A stretch of 48,532 nucleotides of DNA from Bacteroidales bacterium. GTDB lineage: Bacteria; Bacteroidota; Bacteroidia; Bacteroidales; G3-4614. Below, one piece after another: positions 7,938 to 16,200 of this stretch. The position numbers and the translations under genes were made by a program. Each line of letters begins with the position of its first letter. The first letter of the stretch is position 1. Under the pieces are notes generated by a model that searched no databases, was not told the DNA's origin, and worked only from the letters and a program-made list of their open reading frames with translations. The stretch is from positions 1 through 48,532 of the forward strand of contig JAFYPQ010000036.1 in assembly GCA_017559955.1 (NCBI GenBank). The letters are read 5' to 3'.

Positions 7938-8681
7938 ATGAAAAAAGTAATAGAACTTGATAATATCCGACGAGACTTTCAGGTGGGAGAGGAGGTAGTA
8001 CACGCACTACGTGGAGTATCATTCTCGATAACCGAAGGAGAGTTTGTAACCATTATGGGGACATCGGGTTCGGGAAAGAGTACTCTGTTAAATACATTGG
8101 GCTGTTTAGATACACCAACAAAAGGAGAGTATTATCTCGACGGAATATCGGTGCGAACAATGAGTAAAAGTCAGCGAGCCGTACTACGCAACAGAAAAAT
8201 CGGATTTGTATTTCAAAACTACAATCTGTTACCCAAAACCACAGCTGTTGAAAACGTGGAATTACCCCTTATGTATAATACCGCTGTATCGGCAAAAGAA
8301 CGCCGACAAAGAGCCATCGATTCGCTTGTTGCAGTAGGATTGGGCGACCGATTGGAACACAAATCAAACCAAATGTCGGGAGGACAGATGCAACGTGTGG
8401 CAATAGCTCGAGCATTGGTAAATAATCCCGCTGTAATATTGGCAGATGAGGCAACAGGAAACCTCGATACCCGCACATCGTTTGAGATATTAGTATTGTT
8501 TCAAAAACTGCATGCCGAAGGGCGAACAATAATATTTGTAACGCACAATCCCGATATAGCATGCTACAGCAGTCGAAACATCCGCTTGCGTGACGGAAAA
8601 GTAATAGAAGATACATACAATACAAACATACAATCGGCAGCCGAGCAATTGGCAATGTTGCCCAAAAATGACGAAGAGTAA
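7938..8681 (+). CDS. MacB-type ABC transporter ATP-binding protein
   Basis: This 247-residue ATPase carries the full set of ABC motifs: Walker [10 protein letters not shown] at 41-49, the Q-loop in [10 protein letters not shown], the signature SGGQMQRVA at about 146-154, Walker [14 protein letters not shown], and the switch histidine in FVTHNPD. It belongs to the LolD/MacB group. E. coli MacB fuses ATPase and permease in one chain. Here they are separate genes, the usual Bacteroidetes arrangement. The stop codon overlaps the next start by one base (TAATG), so the two are likely translationally coupled and form one complex at the inner membrane. Confidence 0.94.
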   Translation: MKKVIELDNIRRDFQVGEEVVHALRGVSFSITEGEFVTIMGTSGSGKSTLLNTLGCLDTPTKGEYYLDGISVRTMSKSQRAVLRNRKIGFVFQNYNLLPKTTAVENVELPLMYNTAVSAKERRQRAIDSLVAVGLGDRLEHKSNQMSGGQMQRVAIARALVNNPAVILADEATGNLDTRTSFEILVLFQKLHAEGRTIIFVTHNPDIACYSSRNIRLRDGKVIEDTYNTNIQSAAEQLAMLPKNDEE

Positions 8682-9901
8682 TGAATATAACCAATCTGTT
8701 TAAAATAGCACTCAGAGCATTGGCAAACAACAAGATGCGAGCCTTCCTTACAATGTTGGGAATAATAATAGGAGTAGCATCGGTAATTGCAATGTTGGCA
8801 ATAGGTCAAGGTTCAAAGGCAAGCATACAAAGTCAAATATCGAGTATGGGTTCAAATATGATAATGATACAACCCGGAGCCGATAGAATGGGAGGAGTGC
8901 GACAAGATCCCTCTGCAATGCAAACCCTCAAGTTAGAAAACTTTGAAACCATACGCAATCAAGCAAAATTGGTCTCAGCTGTAAGCCCCAATGTATCAGC
9001 ATCAGGGCAACTTATTGCTGGAGCAAACAACTACCCCTCGCAAGTAACAGGCGTAAATCAAGACTATTTACATATCCGTCAGTTAAAAGTAAAAGAGGGA
9101 ACAATGTTTTCCGATAATGACATAAAAACATCGGCAAAGGTGTGTGTAATCGGAAAAACCATTGTCGATAACCTCTTCCCCGACGGTTCATCGCCAATAG
9201 GAAAGATAATCCGATTTAATCAAGTACCGTTTAAGGTGATAGGAGTACTTCAACCAAAAGGCTTTAACGCAATGGGAATGGACCAAGATGCCATAGTACT
9301 TGCACCATACACAACCGTAATGAAACGGCTTTTGGCTCAAACATATTTAAGTATGATATTTGCTTCGGCAGTATCTGAGGAGTATTCACCAATGGCAGTA
9401 GAGGAGATATCGCAGATACTTCGACGAGAACATAATCTAAAAGCTGGACAAGCAGATGACTTTACAATTCGCACCCAAGAGGAGATAAGTTCAATGCTTA
9501 ATACCACTTCAACCCTAATGACAACCCTTTTGGCATGTATTGCGGGAATATCGTTGGTTGTAGGAGGAATAGGAATTATGAACATTATGTATGTCTCTGT
9601 AACCGAGCGTACACGTGAAATAGGACTGAGAATGTCAGTAGGAGCAAGAGGAGTAGATATACTATCGCAATTCCTTATTGAAGCAATCCTAATTAGTATT
9701 ACAGGAGGATTAATAGGCGTTTTGTTCGGGTGTGGAATATCAATGCTCATCAAGTTTGTAGCAAACTGGCCAATCTTTATACAGCCCTGGAGCGTACTTG
9801 TATCCTTTGCAGTATGTACCGTAACAGGAGTATTCTTTGGCTGGTATCCTGCTAAAAAAGCAGCAAATCTCGATCCTATAGAAGCAATTAGGTATGAGTA
9901 G
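8681..9901 (+). CDS. macB: MacB-type ABC transporter permease
   Basis: A 406-residue integral membrane protein of the FtsX/MacB superfamily. One membrane segment lies near residues 20-42 (MLGIIIGVASVIAMLAIG). A large periplasmic MacB_PCD domain follows to about 275. Three more segments lie near 280-305, 330-355 and 370-392. The family hallmark between segments is ISLVVGGIGIMNIMYVSVTE followed by RTREIGLR. MacB-type transporters do not translocate through the membrane. They use ATP hydrolysis to push periplasmic substrates, such as peptides, lipoproteins or macrolides, through the adaptor into the TolC channel. It is the last gene of the operon; a terminator begins at its stop codon. Confidence 0.94.
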   Translation: MNITNLFKIALRALANNKMRAFLTMLGIIIGVASVIAMLAIGQGSKASIQSQISSMGSNMIMIQPGADRMGGVRQDPSAMQTLKLENFETIRNQAKLVSAVSPNVSASGQLIAGANNYPSQVTGVNQDYLHIRQLKVKEGTMFSDNDIKTSAKVCVIGKTIVDNLFPDGSSPIGKIIRFNQVPFKVIGVLQPKGFNAMGMDQDAIVLAPYTTVMKRLLAQTYLSMIFASAVSEEYSPMAVEEISQILRREHNLKAGQADDFTIRTQEEISSMLNTTSTLMTTLLACIAGISLVVGGIGIMNIMYVSVTERTREIGLRMSVGARGVDILSQFLIEAILISITGGLIGVLFGCGISMLIKFVANWPIFIQPWSVLVSFAVCTVTGVFFGWYPAKKAANLDPIEAIRYE

Positions 9902-9940
9902 AAATTAAACTGCAGAATCTGCAGTTTAATTTCAGTTTTT
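9901..9940 (+). terminator. terminator of the exporter operon
   Basis: Fifteen-base perfect stem GAAATTAAACTGCAG (9901-9915) and CTGCAGTTTAATTTC (9919-9933) with a 3-base loop, then AGTTTTT. It starts immediately after the macB stop codon. Confidence 0.85.
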
Positions 9941-9989
9941 AGTTTTCGGTTTCGTAAACTCAACCGCCCTATGGGTAGTTTTTAAGTAG

Positions 9990-10009
9990 GGACGCAACCT
10001 GTTGCGTCC
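9990..10009. repeat. short inverted repeat
   Basis: Nine-base arms GGACGCAAC (9990-9998) and GTTGCGTCC (10001-10009), only 2 bases apart, with no T-tract. It is one of three hairpins in the 240-bp spacer after macB; it may be a genome-wide intergenic repeat. Confidence 0.5.
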
Positions 10010-10016
10010 GCAAAAT

Positions 10017-10056
10017 AAAACAAGCAGAGTGTTTTTGAAAACACTCTGCTTGTTTT
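10017..10056. terminator. bidirectional terminator, 19-bp perfect stem
   Basis: AAAACAAGCAGAGTGTTTT (10017-10035) and its exact complement (10038-10056) flanked by A and T tracts on both sides. It can serve the exporter operon on the plus strand and the dacB/73-residue gene pair on the minus strand. Confidence 0.85.
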
Positions 10057-10140
10057 TGTCCTCAATTGTTCTTGTGGCTTTTTATTGCTCCAATTAGACT
10101 AATTAGTCATATAGGTTTAATTAGCCAAACAAACTAACAA

Positions 10141-10362
10141 CTAACAACTCTGTTTCGTATACATCTCATAAAACCATCCAATTACATTGTCGCCAACTTC
10201 GTCGGCAACACCAAGAGAAAACATAAGGTTTGCTGCTTTATTTACTATTGTAAAAATAGCATCAGCCTCTTCTGATGTTGCTGTATCTGGAGTAAGAGTT
10301 CTGTTTATCAAAGCTCTTAAAACCCTATCTTCAAGAGGGGTAAGTTCTATTTTGTAATCCAT
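10141..10362 (-). CDS. small hypothetical protein, 73 residues
   Basis: A short acidic, mostly helical protein without signal peptide (starts MDYKIELTPLEDRVLRALIN and ends in YTKQSC). Its ATG lies 1 bp after the stop of the upstream dacB-like gene on the same strand, so it is almost certainly co-transcribed and translationally coupled. The N-terminal pattern LTPLEDRVLRALI recalls the start of winged-helix domains, but the protein is too short to assign. I do not recognise a family. Confidence 0.65.
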   Translation of the reverse strand: MDYKIELTPLEDRVLRALINRTLTPDTATSEEADAIFTIVNKAANLMFSLGVADEVGDNVIGWFYEMYTKQSC

Positions 10363-10363
10363 A

Positions 10364-11737
10364 TCAATTATTTGTAATTATATTTTCAATAAGTCTTCCA
10401 ATCTCAATTTGCACATCTTTGCGTTTACCATTAAAGTTGTTTACCATAATAACAATGGCATAAATATCGCTTCCGTTATCATAATAACCTGCATAACATT
10501 GCACTCCCTGCATACTGCCTGTTTTAAGAGATAGATGTTTTGCCGAAGGCATATCTTTCATAAAGTTCTTTACCGTGCCGTCAATACCCACTTTGGGAAG
10601 AGAATTTTTAAAAGCAACATTTTCATAAGCTTTACAGAGAATATTTGCAATGCAGTTGGACGAAATCTTGTTCTTGGGCGAAAGACCGCTACCGTCAAAC
10701 AGCAAGCAGTTGCTCATATCTACACCCCTCTCTTGCCACAAATTCATAACAACACCAATACCTTTATCGGAGGTTGCCTCTCCGCCACGCACCAACCCGC
10801 ACCATTTCAAAAGAGTCTCGGCGTAAAGGTTGTTGCTTCGGTGGTTTGTTATGGTTACAATATCTTTTAGTTGAGGAGAATAGATAACACCCAAAGTATT
10901 ATTAGTCTTGTTTATAGCGATATCATTGCTGCTCTCAACCCACATTCCGTTTGTAATTAAAAAGTTTCGTAGCTCACGCTCAAAAACGGCAGAAGGAGAG
11001 GGAATAGCCCCTTTAAGTTTATAATTACTTTTGTTACAAGGTATAGTGCCATTCAATAATCTTATGTCGCAGAAATCCATTCCTGTTATATAAGCACTAT
11101 CCTTGCCATTGCCTTTAACCTTCAATCGGTTTATAAACTTAAGCTCTGGCATCAAAGGCTCGCACTTAGTAATTGTAGCATTGCCACCCTCGTTACCTGT
11201 ATTAAAATATAGAGAATATTGGTTATCTATAAAATTAACGCCATAGCTCTCGGCCGCATAATAGTTGCCTAAGTCTTCACACAACCAAGCACCTCTCGCT
11301 CCATTATAAGGGAATAGTGAATTATCGCAAACAACCTCTCCGCAAACATTATTTATACCATTGCGTTTAAGCATAGTGGCAATATTTTCGAAAACCCTCT
11401 CTTTCGAGCTCTCAATGTATTGTGAGCCTAATGTGGGGTCTCCACACCCTTTAATAATCAGTTTGCCATAGAGTGTACCATTGGTAACCTTTCCGTTATA
11501 CTCAATTTTGGTTTCAAACTTTTTTGAGGATGGTATAATTTCCAACACGGTAGCCGTAGTAATAACTTTGGTAACTGATGCAGGAATAAGAGCCATATCG
11601 CCATTCTTTTCGGCAATAATAGAATGGTTCTTAATATCAATAACCGAGTAGCCCACTAATGAATCATCAAGAGAACTTTGAGCTATTGATGTGAAACAAC
11701 CAATAAATAGAAGAAAATATGTAATTATATATCTCAT
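10364..11737 (-). CDS. dacB: D-alanyl-D-alanine carboxypeptidase/endopeptidase, PBP4 type
   Basis: A 457-residue class C penicillin-binding protein that trims or cleaves peptide cross-links of peptidoglycan in the periplasm. I chose the ATG at 11737, which gives a clean signal peptide (MRYIITYFLLFIGCFTSIAQ). A longer frame would need a TTG at 11746, only a few bases from the predicted transcription start. The catalytic motifs are complete: S54-x-x-K57 in PASVTKV, SNN near residue 301 in HRSNNLYAETLL, and KTG near 404 in LSLKTGSMQG. The large insert between motifs 1 and 2 is typical of PBP4. It is first in a two-gene unit with the 73-residue protein. Confidence 0.93.
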   Translation of the reverse strand: MRYIITYFLLFIGCFTSIAQSSLDDSLVGYSVIDIKNHSIIAEKNGDMALIPASVTKVITTATVLEIIPSSKKFETKIEYNGKVTNGTLYGKLIIKGCGDPTLGSQYIESSKERVFENIATMLKRNGINNVCGEVVCDNSLFPYNGARGAWLCEDLGNYYAAESYGVNFIDNQYSLYFNTGNEGGNATITKCEPLMPELKFINRLKVKGNGKDSAYITGMDFCDIRLLNGTIPCNKSNYKLKGAIPSPSAVFERELRNFLITNGMWVESSNDIAINKTNNTLGVIYSPQLKDIVTITNHRSNNLYAETLLKWCGLVRGGEATSDKGIGVVMNLWQERGVDMSNCLLFDGSGLSPKNKISSNCIANILCKAYENVAFKNSLPKVGIDGTVKNFMKDMPSAKHLSLKTGSMQGVQCYAGYYDNGSDIYAIVIMVNNFNGKRKDVQIEIGRLIENIITNN

Positions 11738-11757
11738 AAAAAACAAAACTTGAATTA

Positions 11758-11765
11758 CAAAGGTA
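11758..11765 (-). promoter_or_regulatory. -7 promoter element of dacB
   Basis: The minus strand reads TACCTTTG, 20 bp upstream of the dacB ATG. The same octamer precedes the third and fourth GH85 genes. Confidence 0.55.
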
Positions 11766-11799
11766 GTTATTTATATTTTAATAAATGAAACAAATGAAT

Positions 11800-11807
11800 T
11801 ACCTTCG
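11800..11807 (+). promoter_or_regulatory. -7-like element of the AI-2E-family gene
   Basis: TACCTTCG followed by CA, one base off the TAnnTTTG consensus. It lies within the longest possible frame of the downstream gene and supports a start at 11827. Confidence 0.4.
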
Positions 11808-11826
11808 CAGAATAAAAGTAAAAATT

Positions 11827-12912
11827 ATGGAAGAGATAAGACGCCCATACACATTTGATCGTGTTGTCAGAATTATAATAGTTATAGCATCTATTGTTGG
11901 AATATTTTATCTGTTAGATATGTTAAAAGGGGTGTTGTTGCCATTTTTGATAGCTTGGTTAATGGCATATTTTACACATCCCTTGGTTCAGTTCTTTCAA
12001 ATAAAATGCAAACTGAAAAGTAGGGCTTTATCTGTTGCTGCATCATTGTTTACAATTCTCTTATTTATAGCTCTTATAATAATGTTGGTTGTGCCGATGG
12101 TGTTAGATGAAATTGTTGCCGTAAAGGATTTGGTGAAAGGGTATGCCTCTTCAATAGAATCGATAACTATTCTACCGGAGGCTTGGCGACAATATATAGT
12201 ATCGGCTCTAAGCTGGGATAATATTTCACAAATAGCAACTGTCGAAAATTTTAAAACACTGATGGAGAGTATTTTTTCAGGAGGTAAGTCAATAATAACA
12301 GGAACAACAACAGTTGTTATGGCATTATTTGGACTGTTTATAGTGCTTCTATATCTTATTTTTATACTATTGGATTATAAAGAAATATTGGAAGGTTTTC
12401 GCTCTATGATACCCGAACGATACAAAAGTTTGGTGATATCGGTAATGGATGATGTTGAGGAGAGTATGAATACCTATTTCCGTGGACAGGCAACAGTTGC
12501 CTTTTGTGTGGGAATACTCTTTGCCATAGGTTTCTCAATAATAGGAATGCCTCTTGCCATAATTTTAGGTCTGTTTATAGGTTTGCTTAATATGGTACCA
12601 TACCTTCAAACAATAGGATTTGTACCTGCCATAATACTAACGCTTTTGCAATCGGCACAAACGGGCGAGAGTTTTTGGTGGTTGTTTATGTGGGTGTTGG
12701 TAGTATTTATTGTGGTTCAAGTTATACAAGATATGTTCTTGGTCCCCAAAATAATGGGAAAAGCTGTAGGTCTTAACCCTGCAATAATACTATTGTCATT
12801 ATCGATATGGGGAGCGTTGTTAGGTTTTATTGGTTTGATAATAGCTTTACCCTTAACCTCGCTTTGTATATCGTATTATCGCCGATATGTACTTAAGAAA
12901 GATAAAGTTTAG
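11827..12912 (+). CDS. AI-2E family transporter (PerM/UPF0118)
   Basis: An inner-membrane permease of 361 residues from the ATG at 11827 (MEEIRRPYTFDRVVR). An ATG at 11785 in the same frame would add 14 basic residues and place the start ahead of the probable promoter. About seven to eight hydrophobic segments are visible, with the family feature PLAIILGLFIGLLNMVPYLQ and the C-terminal GLIIALPLTSLCISYYRR. The central soluble domain lies at about residues 100-170. Family members are linked to autoinducer-2 export in some bacteria and to Na+/H+ antiport in others; the substrate here cannot be told. The gene is divergent from dacB and monocistronic. Confidence 0.9.
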   Translation: MEEIRRPYTFDRVVRIIIVIASIVGIFYLLDMLKGVLLPFLIAWLMAYFTHPLVQFFQIKCKLKSRALSVAASLFTILLFIALIIMLVVPMVLDEIVAVKDLVKGYASSIESITILPEAWRQYIVSALSWDNISQIATVENFKTLMESIFSGGKSIITGTTTVVMALFGLFIVLLYLIFILLDYKEILEGFRSMIPERYKSLVISVMDDVEESMNTYFRGQATVAFCVGILFAIGFSIIGMPLAIILGLFIGLLNMVPYLQTIGFVPAIILTLLQSAQTGESFWWLFMWVLVVFIVVQVIQDMFLVPKIMGKAVGLNPAIILLSLSIWGALLGFIGLIIALPLTSLCISYYRRYVLKKDKV

Positions 12913-13246
12913 TTGTCAGCTATTAGCTGTCTGCTCTTCGTTAAATTAGAAATTAGGAACGAAAAATCAATTCCTAATTCGAGCGAAGCGACGAACTAAT
13001 TAACAAACATATGTTTGTTCTCTTTATAAATATCTATGAATCTACTCTCTTTTAAATGCATTTATCCTCAAATGTTACAAAAGTTTGATAAATGTGTAAA
13101 AACATTGTGTTTGTATTCAATTGATATTCAATAAATTACCCCTCCCTATTAAAAACGTGTAAATTCTTTAACTTATTCTGAATAAGTTTTACTATTTTTG
13201 CAAGCTATTTTAGGAATTTTATACGTAAACGATATAAAAATAGGAA
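12913..13246. other. 334-bp region upstream of the 1559-residue protein gene
   Basis: It holds an inverted repeat AATTAGGAA (12951-12959) with TTCCTAATT (12971-12979), without a T-tract and so only a weak candidate terminator for the permease gene. The second half is AT-rich leader and promoter sequence with a -7 element at 13193-13200. Confidence 0.5.
13193..13202 (+). promoter_or_regulatory. -7 promoter element of the 1559-residue protein gene
   Basis: TATTTTTGCA, a full match to TAnnTTTG plus CA, 44 bp before the ATG. The -33 region has only a weak TTTA. Confidence 0.6.
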
Positions 13247-16200
13247 ATGAAAAAATATATATCAATGTTATTGATGATTGTAGTATATGCTGCTACATCA
13301 ATAGCTCAAGTAGAGGAAGGTAAATGGTATAGAATAAAGGATGTTGCCTCAGGTACCTACATGAGTACCGAAAATTATGAGCCACATACTTTGGGGGCTG
13401 CAGGAGGAGTTAAGTGTGTTGAGTATGCTGAGAGTGATAATCAAATATTCACTTTTATACCCGAAGGTACAAACTACAAAGTAAAGAGTAAATCGGGTTA
13501 TTATATCTTTTGTCAAGAATGGAATGTTGATGCTTTGGCAGATAAATATACTAAGTTATATTTTGAAGAGACAGAAGGGGGTTACTTTATTAAAAATATG
13601 AAATATTATGAAATCTCCGGTTACTTTACATATTTTGGCGTATCTAAATTAGATAATAATGCAGGAGTACTTCCTGCAGGTGAGGGATATTATCCTTTTG
13701 GAAATGTAAATCCTCAAAATGAAGCTCATACCTCAACATTTGTTTTTGAACATGTCGAAATAGCTCCTTTGCGAACAATTACTGTATCTTCAAATAATGA
13801 TGATTGGGGAACAGTATCGGGGGCAACAACAGATGTAGATGAAATTACCATTACAGCAACACCTAATGTTGGATATAAGTTTGTAAACTGGACATTAAAT
13901 GGAGAAGAGGTGGCAACAACTTCTACATATGTTGATATGACAGCAGGAGATAAACATTATGTTGCAAACTTTGAAAAACTACAGCAAATAGAAGTTGGTA
14001 AATGGTATAGAATAAAAGATGTAGCAACAGATACTTATATGAGTGCCGAGAGCTACAATGCTCACCCAGAGGGTTCGGCGGGAGGAGTAAAAAGTGTAGA
14101 TTATTCAGAGGTTGCTAATCAAATATTCCAGATAGAGGCAGATGATGAAAATTATAAGGTAAAATGTATTTCTGGCTATTACATCTATTGTCAAAGTTGG
14201 AATGTAGATGCTTTGAAAGACCAATATACTTCATTGTCTTTTGTAGAAACAACGGGAGGTTATCTTATTAAAAATATGAGAGACAATACCTACTTTAAAG
14301 TAGGATATGTCGAATACCAAGATTGGATGGGAACACCTCTTCCTGCCGGAGACGGATATTATCTGTTTGGAGATGGACCTGAAGGAAATTTACATATTTC
14401 AACCTTCCTCTTTGAGAGTGTGGAGGTAGCCCCTTTGCGAACAATAACATTATCATCTAACAATTCAGATTGGGGTGAAGTATTTGGAGCAACAACAGCT
14501 GAAGGTGCAATTACCATTACAGCAACACCTAATGTTGGATATAAGTTTGTAAGCTGGACGGTTAATGATGAGGTGGTAGCAACTACTCCAACATTTGTTG
14601 ATTATACCGGCGGAGATAAACATTATGTTGCAAACTTTGAAATCAGGATTGTGCATGAGGTAAATGTATCATCTGCCAATATCGATTATGGAGTTGTAGA
14701 GGCAACTCAAACAGGAGGCGTATATGAAGATGATGTAGTAACATTCACTGCTACACCTTCATATGGTTATCGTTTTGTAAATTGGACACTCAATGGAGAG
14801 ATTTTAAGCACAAAAAATCCATTATCAATTACCATTACCGAACCTATATCTTTGGTTGCAAACTTTAGAGCAATCCCTGAAAAGGAACATATAGAAATCG
14901 GGAAGTGGTACAGAATTAAAGATATTACGACAGGGACCTATTTAAGTGCAGAAGATTATAATGCCCATACCGACGGACCCGGAGGAGGAATTAAATGCGT
15001 AGATTATGCTAACAGCGACAATCAAATTTTTACATTTGAACATGATGGCGAAAACTACAAAGTAAAGAGTAAATCGGGTTATTATATATATTGCCAAAAA
15101 TGGAATGTAGATGCCTTGGAAGATCAATATACACCACTGTTTTTTGTTTCAACAGCAGATGGTTGCTATATTAAAAATACAACAACAGACTCATATTTTA
15201 AAGTTGAGTGGATAATTAACTATTATTGGGAACCTATACCTCTTCCTGCAGGAGAGGGATATTACCCATTTGGAGATTGTTATCCTGACCTTGGAATGCC
15301 TATTTCAACATTTATTATAGAGAGTACTGATCCAGCACCTTTGCGTACAATTACAGCAACAGTAATGCCTGACGAAACCGGAATAGTTACTATAAATGGC
15401 GAAAACAATACATCCATTATAGCAGAGGGAGATATTACCATTTCGGCAACACCGGCTGAAGGTTATCGTTTTGTAAATTGGACATTGAACGGAGAAGTAG
15501 TAACAGAGAATCCAACATTTATCGACCATACAGAAGGGGATAAGCATTATATTGCGAATTTCGAAAAACTACCCGAAGTATTGCCAATTGAATTAGGGAA
15601 ATGGTATCGAATAAGAGACCTTAAAACAGGATTGTATTTAAGTACCGAAAATTATGATCCTCACCCTATGGGTGAAGGAGGTGGCGTAAAATGTGTCGAT
15701 TATGCTTATAGCGATAATCAAATTTTTATGTTCGAGGCTGACGGCGAAACCTATAAGATAAAGAGTAAATCAGGATATTATATCTATTGTCAAATCTCAA
15801 ATGTAGATGCTTTGGATTATCAATATACTCAACTCGTTCTTGAGGAGACATTGGGAGGTTATTATATTAGAGATGCAAAAGATTTAAAATATTTCAGGGT
15901 TGAGTATCTTATGGTACATACTTGGGATGAGTATCCACCCCCAGCAGGAGAAGGATATTACCCTTTTGCCGATGCAAATATAGATGATTTCCACACGACT
16001 ACATTTGTTTTGGAGAGTGTAGAATTTGCTCCTTTGCGAACAATTACAGTATCGGCAATGCCTGCCGATGCAGGAACTGTAACCATTAACGGCGAAAACG
16101 TAACCACTATTACTGCCGAAGGAGATATTATTATTGAAGCTATACCCAATGAAGGATACAAATTTATAAATTGGACTCATAATGGAGAAGAGGTGGCAAC

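Noticed and set aside
10535..10870. A 111-codon plus-strand frame antisense to dacB
   Set aside because: It overlaps the catalytic SNN motif region of dacB, whose coding sense is secured by three conserved motifs.
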